The notes beneath the pieces are model-generated. The model was not told where the DNA came from. It searched no databases and saw nothing but the letters and a program-made list of their open reading frames with translations. Source: an uncultured Bacteroidota bacterium (GTDB taxonomy: Bacteria > Bacteroidota > Rhodothermia > Rhodothermales > Salinibacteraceae). From it: a DNA stretch of 43,846 nt. The stretch is from positions 1 to 43,846 of the forward strand of contig CAJXKO010000014.1 of assembly GCA_913055845.1 (NCBI GenBank). Reading direction: 5' to 3'. The position numbers were made by a program, and so were the translations under genes. Shown here one piece after another: positions 1 to 9,158 of the stretch (position 1 is its first letter; every line of letters begins with the position of its first letter).

Positions 1-2838
1 CTCGGCAACGAGGCCGCGCAGCGGCAGGTGGCGGTGCTGGTGGAAGAGACATCCTCCCCCACCGTGCAGGCCATGCGCCAGCGCATGGAAGACCGCTTTG
101 CCAACCTGCAATGGGTGCCGTACGCGGCGGGTGAGGGACGGAATGCGCGTCGCCTCGGCATGCAGGAGGCATTTGGGCGCCCGCTTCGCCCGCGCTACGC
201 ACTGGGCGAGGCGGAGGTGATTGTGAGCCTCGACGCCAACTTCCTTGATGGCCGCTCGCGGGACTTCCTCCACAACACGCAGGGCTTTGCCGAGGGACGG
301 CGCCTCGAAGACGTGGAGGGAACCATGAGCCGCCTCTACACGATCGAAAGCCGGTACTCGACCACCGGGGGCACCTCGGACCACCGCCTGCCGATGCGCG
401 CCGGGCAAATTCCGGCCTTTGCGGCCGCCCTGGCCGCGGAGCTCGGCGTGGGCGACGCGCCGGAGGCCTCGTGGAGCGAAAAGGAGCGTCTGCACGTCCG
501 TGAGATTGTTCGGGACCTGCGGGAGGCGGGCGAGAACGGCGTTGTGCTAGCGGGCGAGTCGCAGCCCCCCGCGGTGCACGCCCTTGCGATGGCCATCAAC
601 CAGCGGCTTGGGGGGCTGGGCACCACCGTGACGCTGCTCGACACGGGTGCGTCTGAGGTGCAGCCCCAGGACGAGGCGCTGGCCGATCTCACCGAGTCGA
701 TGGCGACCGGGGAGGTGGACACACTGTTCATGCTGGGCGTGAATCCCGTCTACGATGCCCCGTCCGGACTGAACTTTGAGGAGGCCCTTTCGAACGTTCA
801 GGACACCGTGCACCTGGGACGCCTTCGCAACGAAACAGCCCAGGCGGCCCGCTGGCACATCCCGCGCACCCACTACCTAGAGCAGTGGGGCGACGGGCGG
901 GCCTACGACGGGACGCTGTCCGTCATCCAGCCGCTCATTCGGCCCCTGTACGACGACGCCCACTCGATCATCGAAGTGCTCAACCTTGCGGCCACGGGCG
1001 TCGATGCGGGGGGGCACGACCTGGTGCGCGAGCAGTGGCGGGCTCAACTCTCCGAGCCCTTCCGCGAGCAGTGGCGGCAGGTGCTGCACGACGGATACCT
1101 GGAAGACACGGGCTACGACGTCGCGTCGGTCGGGGAGGCCACCGTGCCCACGGTTGAGGCCTCCAGTTCGTCGGACGAGCTTGAGGTCGTGTTCCGCCCC
1201 GATCCGAAGTTGCTGGCGGGGCGCTTCTCCAACAACCCCTGGATGCAGGAGTTGCCGGATCCCATCACCAAGATCGTGTGGGACAACGTGGCCGTTATGA
1301 GCCAGGCGACGGCGGACGAGCTTGGCGTAGAGGTGAGCCGCCGCGAGGGCAGCTTTTACGCCGACCGCGTGGAGCTGACGCTCGACGGCGAGGCCGTGGA
1401 GCTCCCCGTGTGGGTCCAGCCGGGCTACCCGGACGGCTCCATTGGGGTCTCGATGGGCTACGGGCGCACCATCGCCTCCACGCGTGAGTCGGAGAGCACG
1501 CCCTTCTGGGACACGAGCGACCGGACCAACATCTACAACGGTGCTCCCATTGCCGGCGGCGTCGACGCGTCGGGCAATGGGGTGGACGTGATCGGCGCCA
1601 ATGTGGCCCCCCTGCGCCCCACGGGGGAGCGCGTGGCCACCGGGGCCGAGGTGTCCAAGGTGGACAGCGGCTACCTGATTGCCACCACGCAGGAGGAGGG
1701 AACCATGCAGGGACGCCCGATCGTGCGGTGGGCCACGCTCGACGAGTTTAAGGAGGACCCGTACTTCGTCAACGATACGCAGCCTCCCGTGCCCGACCTC
1801 GGCCACGGCGAAGAGGGAGGGCATGGCGGCGACGGACACAGCGGCGACGGGGCGCCCCCCGACGCGTCCGGCCACGGGCTGGAGGCAGGGCCCGGCACCG
1901 ATGCCCACGCGGCGGAGGACATGCCGGAGCAGACCGCCGAATCCGGCGACGGGGGCGCGGCGCACGGAGGAGGCGAGCAACAGGCGCCAGCCGGCGAGCG
2001 GCAGCGCGAGTACCCCATGATTTGGCAGGAGGACCACCCGGGCGATCAGCCAGCCTACAAGGACAATCCCTACTACGGAAATCAGTGGGGCATGACGGTG
2101 GACCTCAACACCTGCACCGGTTGCAACGCCTGCGTCGTGGCCTGCACGAGTGAGAACAACGTGCAGGTAGTGGGGAAGGACGAGGTGAGCAAAGGCCGTC
2201 ACATGTACTGGATTCGGAACGACCGCTACTACGTGAGCGAGGAGGAGGGCGACGACGATCCCGAGATGCTCACCCAACCGGTGATGTGCCAGCACTGCGA
2301 AAACGCGCCGTGCGAGTCGGTCTGTCCGGTGGCGGCCACGGTGCACTCGCCGGATGGCACCAATCAGATGGTCTACAACCGCTGCATTGGCACCCGCTAC
2401 TGCCAGAACAACTGCCCCTACAAGGTCCGCCGCTTCAACTTTTACGACTGGACCAAGACGCTGCCCACCGAAGTGCAGATGGCGCAGAATCCGGACGTGA
2501 CGGTGCGGACGCGGGGCGTCATGGAGAAATGCACGTGGTGCATCCATCGGGTGCGCAAGCACCAGCAGCAGGCCGACAACGAGGATCGGGACCTCCGGCC
2601 GAACGAGGTGGAGACAGCGTGCCAGGAGGCCTGCCCCACCGACGCCATCACCTTTGGCGACCTCAACAACCCCGAGAGCGACGTCGTGAAGGAGAAAGAG
2701 AATCCGCGCCGGTACGAGCTGCTTTCATACCTCAATACGAAGCCGCGTCTCTCCTACCTGGGGCGGGTGCGCAACACGAACCCCCGTCTGGAAGAGGCGC
2801 TCTCGGCGGAGGCGGACGAAGCACAGGCGAGTGCGTAG
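1..2838 (+). CDS. actB: Alternative complex III subunit ActB (5' partial)
   Basis: Iron-sulfur subunit of the quinol:cytochrome c oxidoreductase (alternative complex III). The frame is open from base 1, so the start and any Tat signal lie upstream; 945 residues are visible. The first ~590 residues resemble the molybdopterin-oxidoreductase fold that ActB keeps without cofactor. A Gly/His/Asp/Glu-rich linker (about residues 599-668) follows, then a ferredoxin-like domain with four Cys clusters: CTGCNAC from residue 705, CQHCENAPC, CIGTRYCQNNC and CTWC...ACQEAC. The third cluster has Thr where a fourth Cys would sit, as expected for the [3Fe-4S] centre of this family. actC begins 48 bases downstream. 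The pentahaem ActA gene is expected just outside the window. Identification is firm. Confidence 0.95.
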   Translation, partial: LGNEAAQRQVAVLVEETSSPTVQAMRQRMEDRFANLQWVPYAAGEGRNARRLGMQEAFGRPLRPRYALGEAEVIVSLDANFLDGRSRDFLHNTQGFAEGRRLEDVEGTMSRLYTIESRYSTTGGTSDHRLPMRAGQIPAFAAALAAELGVGDAPEASWSEKERLHVREIVRDLREAGENGVVLAGESQPPAVHALAMAINQRLGGLGTTVTLLDTGASEVQPQDEALADLTESMATGEVDTLFMLGVNPVYDAPSGLNFEEALSNVQDTVHLGRLRNETAQAARWHIPRTHYLEQWGDGRAYDGTLSVIQPLIRPLYDDAHSIIEVLNLAATGVDAGGHDLVREQWRAQLSEPFREQWRQVLHDGYLEDTGYDVASVGEATVPTVEASSSSDELEVVFRPDPKLLAGRFSNNPWMQELPDPITKIVWDNVAVMSQATADELGVEVSRREGSFYADRVELTLDGEAVELPVWVQPGYPDGSIGVSMGYGRTIASTRESESTPFWDTSDRTNIYNGAPIAGGVDASGNGVDVIGANVAPLRPTGERVATGAEVSKVDSGYLIATTQEEGTMQGRPIVRWATLDEFKEDPYFVNDTQPPVPDLGHGEEGGHGGDGHSGDGAPPDASGHGLEAGPGTDAHAAEDMPEQTAESGDGGAAHGGGEQQAPAGERQREYPMIWQEDHPGDQPAYKDNPYYGNQWGMTVDLNTCTGCNACVVACTSENNVQVVGKDEVSKGRHMYWIRNDRYYVSEEEGDDDPEMLTQPVMCQHCENAPCESVCPVAATVHSPDGTNQMVYNRCIGTRYCQNNCPYKVRRFNFYDWTKTLPTEVQMAQNPDVTVRTRGVMEKCTWCIHRVRKHQQQADNEDRDLRPNEVETACQEACPTDAITFGDLNNPESDVVKEKENPRRYELLSYLNTKPRLSYLGRVRNTNPRLEEALSAEADEAQASA

Positions 2839-2885
2839 GCCTCGCCGTGCCCCTGTACTGAAGTAGAATTGACCCCCGAGAAATC

Positions 2886-4412
2886 GTGGAGACCTCCAAG
2901 AAACTTCCCGCGGACCCGTCCGAGCCGGCGCCCTCCCCGTCCGGTGACGGCGCGCCCGATCGTCTCGTCAAGGGCGACTTGTCGTTTCACGACATCACCG
3001 AGATGGTGTCGCGGCACGCGGAGAAGAAGGCACCGATGGCGTGGTACGCCGCCTTCGCCGTCGCGCTGTCCGGCACGCTGTTGTTGCTGGGCCTATTCGC
3101 CCACGTCGTGTGGAATGGCATCGGCGTGTGGGGCAACAACCAGCCGGTGGGATGGGGCTGGCCGATTGTCAACTTCGTGTTCTGGGTGGGGATCGGACAC
3201 GCCGGGACGCTGATTTCGGCCATTTTGTACCTGTTCCGACAGCACTGGCGGACGGCCATTAACCGCGCCGCGGAGGCGATGACGCTCTTCGCCGTGATGT
3301 GTGCGCTGATCTGGCCCACTTTCCACGTCGGGCGCGTGTGGGCCATCTACTGGACGCTCCCGATCCCCAACCAGATGGCCATGTGGCCGCAGTTCAAGAG
3401 CCCGCTGCTCTGGGACGTGTTCGCGGTCTCTAGCTACTTCCTCGTCTCACTCATCTTCTGGTACGTGGGCCTTGTCCCCGACCTCGCCACGCTCCGCGAC
3501 CGCGCCAAGAACTTCTGGCGTTCGCGTATCCTCGCCTTCTTTTCGCTGGGATGGACGGGCTCGAACCGCCACTGGCGCAATTACGAGAAGGCCTACCTAC
3601 TGCTCGCGGGCCTCGCCACGCCGCTCGTGCTGTCGGTACACTCCGTCGTGTCGTTCGACTTTGCGGTATCGGTCATTCCAGGGTGGCATACGACCATCTT
3701 CCCCCCGTACTTCGTGGCCGGGGCTATCTTCTCCGGCTTCGCCATGGTGGTCACACTTATGGTGATCACGCGGGAGATCTACGGGCTCAAAAACGTGATC
3801 ACGATCGATCACCTGGAGAAGATGAACATCATCATCCTGGTGACGGGCACGATCGTGGGCTTTGCCTACATCACGGAGTTCTTCATGGCCTGGTACTCGG
3901 GGGTACAGTACGAGCAGTACGCCTTCATCAACCGGGCCTTCGGGCCCTACGCCTGGGCGTACTGGATTATGATGACCTGTAACCTGATTACGCCGCAGCT
4001 CTTCTGGTTCAAGAAGCTGCGCCGGTCGATTCCAGTGATGTTCGTGCTCTCGATCTTTGTGAACATCGGGATGTGGTTCGAGCGGTTCGTGATTACCATC
4101 ACGTCGCTCCACCGCGACTTCCTGCCCAGCTCGTGGGGCTACTTTACGGCCACCTGGGTTGACATCGGAACGCTCGTTGGATCGTTCGGGCTCTTCTTCA
4201 CGCTCTTCCTGCTGTTCCTTCGGTTCGTGCCCATGGTGGCGATGGCCGAGGTGAAGGGCGTAATGCCGCAGGCCGATCCGCACTTCCACGAGCACGGCGG
4301 CAACGGGCACCCGGAGGGAGACGGCGAGCCGTATATCAAGCCGGCCGAGCCGGCCCTGGCGGAGGCTTATCGGGGCGGCGGCCCGGAAGAGACGGACGAT
4401 TCGTCCACCTAG
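2886..4412 (+). CDS. actC: Alternative complex III subunit ActC (NrfD-like quinol-binding membrane protein)
   Basis: Integral membrane subunit of the NrfD/PsrC family that binds quinol and is thought to take part in proton translocation. The 508-residue product has a ~50-residue soluble N-terminus followed by about ten hydrophobic segments. Features include [14 protein letters not shown] and YCD-like aromatic stretches, and a His-rich hydrophilic C-terminal tail. I chose the GTG at 2886; an in-frame ATG at 3004 would remove the soluble leader that precedes the first membrane helix. No Shine-Dalgarno is visible, as for nearly all genes here. It sits 48 bases after actB and 56 before actD, in one operon. 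Confidence 0.95.
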   Translation: METSKKLPADPSEPAPSPSGDGAPDRLVKGDLSFHDITEMVSRHAEKKAPMAWYAAFAVALSGTLLLLGLFAHVVWNGIGVWGNNQPVGWGWPIVNFVFWVGIGHAGTLISAILYLFRQHWRTAINRAAEAMTLFAVMCALIWPTFHVGRVWAIYWTLPIPNQMAMWPQFKSPLLWDVFAVSSYFLVSLIFWYVGLVPDLATLRDRAKNFWRSRILAFFSLGWTGSNRHWRNYEKAYLLLAGLATPLVLSVHSVVSFDFAVSVIPGWHTTIFPPYFVAGAIFSGFAMVVTLMVITREIYGLKNVITIDHLEKMNIIILVTGTIVGFAYITEFFMAWYSGVQYEQYAFINRAFGPYAWAYWIMMTCNLITPQLFWFKKLRRSIPVMFVLSIFVNIGMWFERFVITITSLHRDFLPSSWGYFTATWVDIGTLVGSFGLFFTLFLLFLRFVPMVAMAEVKGVMPQADPHFHEHGGNGHPEGDGEPYIKPAEPALAEAYRGGGPEETDDSST

Positions 4413-4467
4413 TCCCAACTGGTGCCTGCTACTCACTACTGCTTTCGACTGTGTACTGCGCGACGCC

Positions 4468-5073
4468 ATGCCTACTTTCGTTCAAGACCTGAAGGCGAAC
4501 TTGGGGATTTTTGAGAGCGACGCCGACCAGGTGTATGGCCTGCTGGCGGAGTTTTCGGACCCTGGCGCCCTGCTCCACGCCGCGGAGGCGGTGCGGGAGG
4601 ATGGCTACAGCCATTTCGACACCCACAGCCCCTTTCCCATCCACGGGATGGACGAGGCGATGGGGTTGGGCAACGCCACGGGCGTCGGCGTGCTCGCGTT
4701 TTTTGGGGGCGTCACGGGATGTGCGGTCGCGTATCTCCTGCAGTGGTGGACCGCTGCCGTCGACTACCCCATCAACATCAGCGGGAAGCCCTTTTTTGCG
4801 GTGGAGCCCTCGGTGCCCATCATGTTCGAGCTTACCATCCTGTTCGCGGCGTTTGGGGCCGTGGCGGGGATGCTGGCATTGAATGGGCTCCCGCGCCCGT
4901 ACAATCCGCTCTTCTACTCCGACCGCTTCAAGGGCGCCACCGACGATCGATTCTTTCTGCACATTGCCGCCAGTGACGATCAGTTTGACGTGGAGGAGAG
5001 TGCGGCGCTGCTCCAGCGCCTCGGGGCGCGACACATTGAACTCGTAAAGGACGATGGCACCATGGACGCGTAG
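4468..5073 (+). CDS. actD: Alternative complex III subunit ActD (DUF3341)
   Basis: Small membrane subunit of alternative complex III, 201 residues. Two hydrophobic segments are visible, around VGVLAFFGGVTGCAVAYLL and FELTILFAAFGAVAGMLAL, between soluble ends; this is the usual DUF3341 topology. The tail has an EESAALLQRLGARHIE-type C-terminus that resembles the heavy-metal-domain-like end seen in this family. It lies between actC and actE in the conserved act gene order, which supports the call. The ATG at 4468 is the natural start. No unusual feature noted. Confidence 0.93.
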   Translation: MPTFVQDLKANLGIFESDADQVYGLLAEFSDPGALLHAAEAVREDGYSHFDTHSPFPIHGMDEAMGLGNATGVGVLAFFGGVTGCAVAYLLQWWTAAVDYPINISGKPFFAVEPSVPIMFELTILFAAFGAVAGMLALNGLPRPYNPLFYSDRFKGATDDRFFLHIAASDDQFDVEESAALLQRLGARHIELVKDDGTMDA

Positions 5074-5124
5074 GGACCCCCTGCGTCCGCCCGTCCGCCT
5101 ACTTCTAGATTTTTCGTACGACCG

Positions 5125-5775
5125 ATGCGACGCTCGTTTTTGACCGGATTGGTGCTCATGGCCCTGCTTCTGGTGGGCTGCCGGGGGACCCAGTCGGACA
5201 ACCCGCCTTTCCATCTGAACCTGGACATGGACTTCCAGCAGAAGTTTGGGCCGCAGGAGTCCAATCCGTTTTTCGAAGACAACGCGGCGATGCGGATGCC
5301 GGTACCGGGCACGGTGCCGCGCGGAGAGCTCCGTGACAGTTCGGCCCTCTACCGGGGCCGCACCGGGGCGGGGGACTACGTAGGGGACATCCCGATTGCC
5401 GTGAACCGGGCGGTGCTAGAGCGGGGGCAGGACCGCTACAACATCTACTGCTCTGTGTGCCACGGAAAAACCGGAGCCGGGAACGGCGTCATCATGCGGG
5501 AGGACTACGGCTACACGCCGGCCTCCAGTTACCACATTGAGCGCCTCCGCGATGCCCCGGACGGGTACCTCTACGACGTGATCGCCAACGGCGTACGCAA
5601 CATGCCAGCCTACGGACAGAAGATTCCCGTGATGGACCGCTGGGCGATCGTTGCGTACGTCCGCGCCCTTCAGCGAAGTCAGAACGCTTCGCCCGACGAC
5701 GTACCGCCCGGGCAACAGGCGCGCCTAGGGGAGGATGGGGCCAGTCCGACGGCCAGTCGTGGCGACACAGAGTAA
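5125..5775 (+). CDS. actE: Alternative complex III subunit ActE (monohaem cytochrome c lipoprotein)
   Basis: Membrane-anchored monohaem cytochrome c of alternative complex III, 216 residues. A lipoprotein signal ends in LLLVGC (lipidated Cys19). The haem-binding motif CSVCH is at residues 109-113, and a likely distal Met ligand is Met160 in NMPAYG. The family receives electrons from the complex and passes them on, probably to the CoxB cytochrome domain encoded downstream. The C-terminal ~40 residues are polar and poorly conserved-looking. It lies 51 bases after actD and 83 before actF. The identification is secure from motif plus gene order. Confidence 0.94.
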   Translation: MRRSFLTGLVLMALLLVGCRGTQSDNPPFHLNLDMDFQQKFGPQESNPFFEDNAAMRMPVPGTVPRGELRDSSALYRGRTGAGDYVGDIPIAVNRAVLERGQDRYNIYCSVCHGKTGAGNGVIMREDYGYTPASSYHIERLRDAPDGYLYDVIANGVRNMPAYGQKIPVMDRWAIVAYVRALQRSQNASPDDVPPGQQARLGEDGASPTASRGDTE

Positions 5776-5858
5776 ATCCCGTCCGCCCCCCAAGCCCGCC
5801 CTCTTCCCTGCGAACCATTCATCCAGACCCCGCGGGTCCGAACTGACCCCCCGACACC

Positions 5859-7121
5859 ATGGCCGACTCGTACAATCGAAGCTCCCTCCTGGAATGGCTG
5901 GTGGATCCCGTCCAGTCGACACGCGACGCTGCGGAGCGCGCCTACCGGTTCGTGGGGGACCGGCGGGCGTGGGTTGTGCCGCTGGCCCTCGGCATTGCGC
6001 TGCTCACGATCAGTGCATTGGGGCTGTGGCAGAGCCCGGACGATTTCTACTTCGCCTACCTGGCGGGGTGGTCGTTCCTCCTTACGACGTCCCTCGGGGG
6101 GCTCTTCTTCCTGATCTTTAACCACCTCACGCGAGCGCACTGGAGCGTGGTGGTGAACCGCGTCAACGAGGCGCTGGTGTGGGCCTTCCCGCTGTTGTTC
6201 CTGCTGGGGCTGCCCCTCTTGTTTGGTATGCACGACCTGTACCACTGGACGCACCAGGAGCTCTACGACCCGAACAGTCCGCAGTACGATGAGGTGCTGG
6301 CCGGGAAGCGGGCCTACTTGAATTTTGAGTTCTGGAGCGTGCGCATGGTAGTCTACTTTGCGGTGTGGACCCTGCTCTCGTACCGGCTCTACACCTTCTC
6401 GCTGCGGCAGGACGTAGAGACCGATCCGTCGCTCCAGCAAAAAATGCGGAATACTAGCGCCTGGGGGCTCCCGCTCCTGGCGGTGACCACCGCGTTCGCG
6501 AGCTACGACATCCTGATGTCGACGGATCCGCACTGGTTCTCGACCATTTTCGGCATCTACTTCTTCGCAGGAGGGATCCTGAGTGCCGTGGCCACCATCA
6601 CGCTGGTCACACTGCTCTTGCAGCGCACCGGCGGCCTGCTCCAGGGAATCGTGACACCTGAGCACTACCACGACCTCGGGAAGTATCTCTTCGGCTTCGT
6701 CGTCTTCTGGGCCTACATCGCGTTCAGCCAGTACATGCTGTACTGGTACGGCGGCATTCCGGAAGAGACGGTGTGGTTTCAGCACCGACTGCGTGGCGGT
6801 TGGGGATGGCACAGTGCATTCCTGGTACTCTTCCACTTTCTGGTGCCGTTCGTCATTCTGCTGCCGCAGGCCACAAAGCGTGCCTATTCGGTTTTGGGAG
6901 TCATGGCCGTCTGGCTGATCGGCATGCACTGGGTCGACCTGCACTGGGTGGTGGTGCCGGTGCTCCGAGACAGTGCTGGATTTCACTGGCTTGACTTTAC
7001 ATGCTGGTTGGGGTTAACGGGAATCTTCGCAGGAGGACTCATGTACCGCCTAAGTCGGCACCCTCTCGTCCCCCAAAACCATCCTTCTCTCGCGGACTCC
7101 CTGCACTTTGAAAACATGTAG
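5859..7121 (+). CDS. actF: Alternative complex III subunit ActF (second NrfD-like membrane subunit)
   Basis: Membrane subunit of alternative complex III related to ActC, 420 residues with about ten hydrophobic segments starting near residue 40 (RRAWVVPLALGIALLTISAL). Family members form the second four-helix-bundle subunit and may contribute to proton transfer. Motifs typical of the family include SYDILMSTDPHWFSTIFG in the middle and HWVDLHWVVVP near the end. ATG 5859 is the start. It closes the canonical actA-F order. A terminator-like hairpin lies 11 bases after the stop, which may lower read-through into the oxidase genes. Confidence 0.94.
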   Translation: MADSYNRSSLLEWLVDPVQSTRDAAERAYRFVGDRRAWVVPLALGIALLTISALGLWQSPDDFYFAYLAGWSFLLTTSLGGLFFLIFNHLTRAHWSVVVNRVNEALVWAFPLLFLLGLPLLFGMHDLYHWTHQELYDPNSPQYDEVLAGKRAYLNFEFWSVRMVVYFAVWTLLSYRLYTFSLRQDVETDPSLQQKMRNTSAWGLPLLAVTTAFASYDILMSTDPHWFSTIFGIYFFAGGILSAVATITLVTLLLQRTGGLLQGIVTPEHYHDLGKYLFGFVVFWAYIAFSQYMLYWYGGIPEETVWFQHRLRGGWGWHSAFLVLFHFLVPFVILLPQATKRAYSVLGVMAVWLIGMHWVDLHWVVVPVLRDSAGFHWLDFTCWLGLTGIFAGGLMYRLSRHPLVPQNHPSLADSLHFENM

Positions 7122-7132
7122 CAGGAGGTGCC

Positions 7133-7168
7133 GAGGCCCCGACTTATGCGATGCCCGGCGCCTCTTTT
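7133..7168 (+). terminator. Terminator or attenuator-like hairpin after actF
   Basis: Bases 7133-7141 (gaggccccg) pair with 7156-7164 (cggcgcctc) with one mismatch across a 14-base loop, and four T residues follow at 7165-7168. It sits between the alternative complex III genes and the oxidase genes, so partial termination could set their ratio. The long loop and short T-run make full termination uncertain. Confidence 0.4.
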
Positions 7169-7253
7169 CCGGTGATTTTCACCCGGGGGGTTGACCCTTC
7201 CCTCCCCCGTCCCGTTCATCTATGTCCGGCCGATCTACAACCTTGTCTTCACT

Positions 7254-8003
7254 ATGACTGCCGACGCTGAACAGCCACTTTCCGCGCCGTCGCTCCTCGC
7301 CCCGGGCGACGCCATCTCGGTGGACGGGAGCGAGGTAACGTTCGTCTGGGAGCCTGTTGCAGGAGCCACGCAGTATCGCCTGCAGGTGGCCTCGACGGCG
7401 CGCTTCCAAGAGCTTGCGCTCGACGCGGAGGTCGGCGCCGAAACGGCGGTGACCGTGGGCAACCAGTTCCCCACCGACGGCGAAACGTTCTTCTGGCGAG
7501 TCATCGCCGAAGGGGAGAGCGAGGAGCGAGCTACGAGCGCCGTGGAGAGCTTTGTGGCTACCACGGCGGCCGATGCCGAGCACGACGCGCCGAGTGGAGA
7601 CGAAGAGCCCGTCACTGAACTTGCCCGGGCTGCGCGCCGCGAAGCTACGGTCGAGACCTTTGATTTTGAGGATCAGTTCGAAGAGGAAAAAGAGCGGGGC
7701 GTGGCGTATGAGGGGGTCGCGGCGACACAGATCATGGGGATCTCAGGGTCGATTATTCTCGTTATTCTCGTGGCGGTAGCCATCATCTTTGGGTGGTTCG
7801 CGCAGGTTACACAGAACGAGCGCACGGCGGCCGCTGAACGACAGCGGTACGACCAGATTCGACAGGCCGAGAGGGAGGCCACGCAGCAGCTTCAGCAGTA
7901 CGGGGTCGTGGACGAGGAGGAGGGGGTGTATCGCATCCCGATCGATCGGGCCATGGACCTCATGGCGACCGAAGCGTACCAGGAGCGGCAGCCGCCGCAG
8001 TAG
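7254..8003 (+). CDS. Fibronectin-III-like membrane protein between act and cox modules
   Basis: Unassigned 249-residue protein. From the ATG at 7254 (preferred over an upstream GTG/TTG-type start at 7191, which would add 21 residues of non-conserved look), the first ~100 residues read as a fibronectin-type-III-like beta sandwich (VTFVWEPVAGATQYRLQV, FFWRV). An acidic stretch follows, then one membrane helix at about residues 162-182 (SIILVILVAVAIIFGWF). A charged helix and a YRIPIDRAMDLMA tail end the protein. The position between actF and coxB suggests a role in the respiratory chain, perhaps equivalent to the small single-helix ActG subunit or a supercomplex linker; that is inference from position only. 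Confidence 0.8.
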   Translation: MTADAEQPLSAPSLLAPGDAISVDGSEVTFVWEPVAGATQYRLQVASTARFQELALDAEVGAETAVTVGNQFPTDGETFFWRVIAEGESEERATSAVESFVATTAADAEHDAPSGDEEPVTELARAARREATVETFDFEDQFEEEKERGVAYEGVAATQIMGISGSIILVILVAVAIIFGWFAQVTQNERTAAAERQRYDQIRQAEREATQQLQQYGVVDEEEGVYRIPIDRAMDLMATEAYQERQPPQ

Positions 8004-8126
8004 GCGCGGCTAACGCACCGCCGAGCCGCGCACTCTGACTGGAGTAGGTAGTGACAGGTCGGTTGGAAGACGGGGCTCATCCGGCGGGAGAACGGCAATA
8101 TTTCGTCACCAACGCGATTGACCAAC

Positions 8127-9074
8127 ATGGGTGACTTTTGGCTTCCCGAGGCGGCGTCCACAATGGCGCCGGAGGTCGACAGCCTCTTCAACTTCGTAAC
8201 CGTCGTCAGCACGATTCTGCTTGTTGGCGTCGTGGCGGCCATGCTCTGGTTCGTCTACCGGTACCGCCGCCAGGATCCTGGAGAGCGCCCGGCCCCGGTA
8301 GAGGAGAGCAAGCTGCTGGAGATATCCTGGATTGTGATTCCCACAATCCTCGTTTTGCTCGTCTTCAACTGGGGGTTTAAGTCCTTCATCAAGCAGAAGA
8401 CAGTGCCCCCCGACGCGTACGAGATCCGCGTGCAGGCCCGGCAGTGGAGTTGGACGTTCGAGTACCCGAACGGTGTGACGTCGGACACGATGTACGTGCC
8501 GGCCAACGAGCCCGTAAAGACCACCATGAGCAGCAGCAACGTCCTCCATAGCTTCTTTGTCCCGGCGTTTCGGGTAAAGCAGGACGTACTGCCGAACCGC
8601 TACAGCTCCGTCTGGTTTGAGGCGACAAAGAAAGGGACGTACGACGTGTTCTGCACAGAGTACTGTGGGCTTGACCACTCGGAGATGGACGCGGCGGTCA
8701 AGGTGGTGTCCCGCGAACGGTTTGACCAGTGGCTCAAGGAGTCCGCGACGCCGACGGACATTCCGCTCCCGAGACTCGGGGAGCAACTGTACAGCCAACA
8801 GGGATGTCAGGGCTGCCACAGTCTGGACGGTTCGGACATGGTGGGGCCGACCTGGCAAGGCCTCTACGGCAAGACGGGCCACGAAATGGCCGATGGGTCC
8901 ACGGTGACCGTGGACGAGAACTATCTGCGCACGTCCATTCTGCAATCGGGAGACAAAATTGTACAGGGCTACCAGAATGTGATGCCCTCCTACTCGAACC
9001 TCTCAGAGAGAGAAGTGGCGGGGCTCGTTGCGTTCATCAAAGAGCAGAGCGACCAGGAGCCGCCCCAGAACTAA
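8127..9074 (+). CDS. coxB: Cytochrome c oxidase subunit II with fused cytochrome c domain (caa3 type)
   Basis: CuA subunit of the terminal oxidase, 315 residues. Two N-terminal membrane helices precede a periplasmic cupredoxin domain. The CuA ligands are visible: His141, and Cys176, Glu178, Cys180, His184 and Met187 in CTEYCGLDHSEM. A C-terminal cytochrome c domain carries CQGCH at 227-231 with a likely Met286 ligand in NVMPSYSNL, which defines the caa3 type. I chose ATG 8127; a TTG at 8118 would add three residues. Electrons probably arrive from ActE. It is the first gene of the coxBACD order, 84 bases before coxA. Confidence 0.97.
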   Translation: MGDFWLPEAASTMAPEVDSLFNFVTVVSTILLVGVVAAMLWFVYRYRRQDPGERPAPVEESKLLEISWIVIPTILVLLVFNWGFKSFIKQKTVPPDAYEIRVQARQWSWTFEYPNGVTSDTMYVPANEPVKTTMSSSNVLHSFFVPAFRVKQDVLPNRYSSVWFEATKKGTYDVFCTEYCGLDHSEMDAAVKVVSRERFDQWLKESATPTDIPLPRLGEQLYSQQGCQGCHSLDGSDMVGPTWQGLYGKTGHEMADGSTVTVDENYLRTSILQSGDKIVQGYQNVMPSYSNLSEREVAGLVAFIKEQSDQEPPQN

Positions 9075-9158
9075 CGCCGTGGCCGCCTCCCCCTACCCAT
9101 TGCGGAGTGGAGGCATCGCCCCGCCGCGCACGCTCGTCATACACCAGATCGACACGCC

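Noticed and set aside
2386-2415. Missing Cys in the third Fe-S motif of ActB (CIGT)
   Set aside because: Thr at this position is normal for the [3Fe-4S] cluster in this protein family, so it is not a defect.
877-2562. 561-codon minus-strand ORF opposite actB
   Set aside because: It mirrors the high-GC third-position pattern of actB, has no recognisable domain and is His/Arg/Val-rich, as expected of an antisense shadow.
5679-6986. 435-codon minus-strand ORF opposite actF
   Set aside because: Low-complexity His/Gln/Glu/Arg composition and full overlap with a firmly identified gene.
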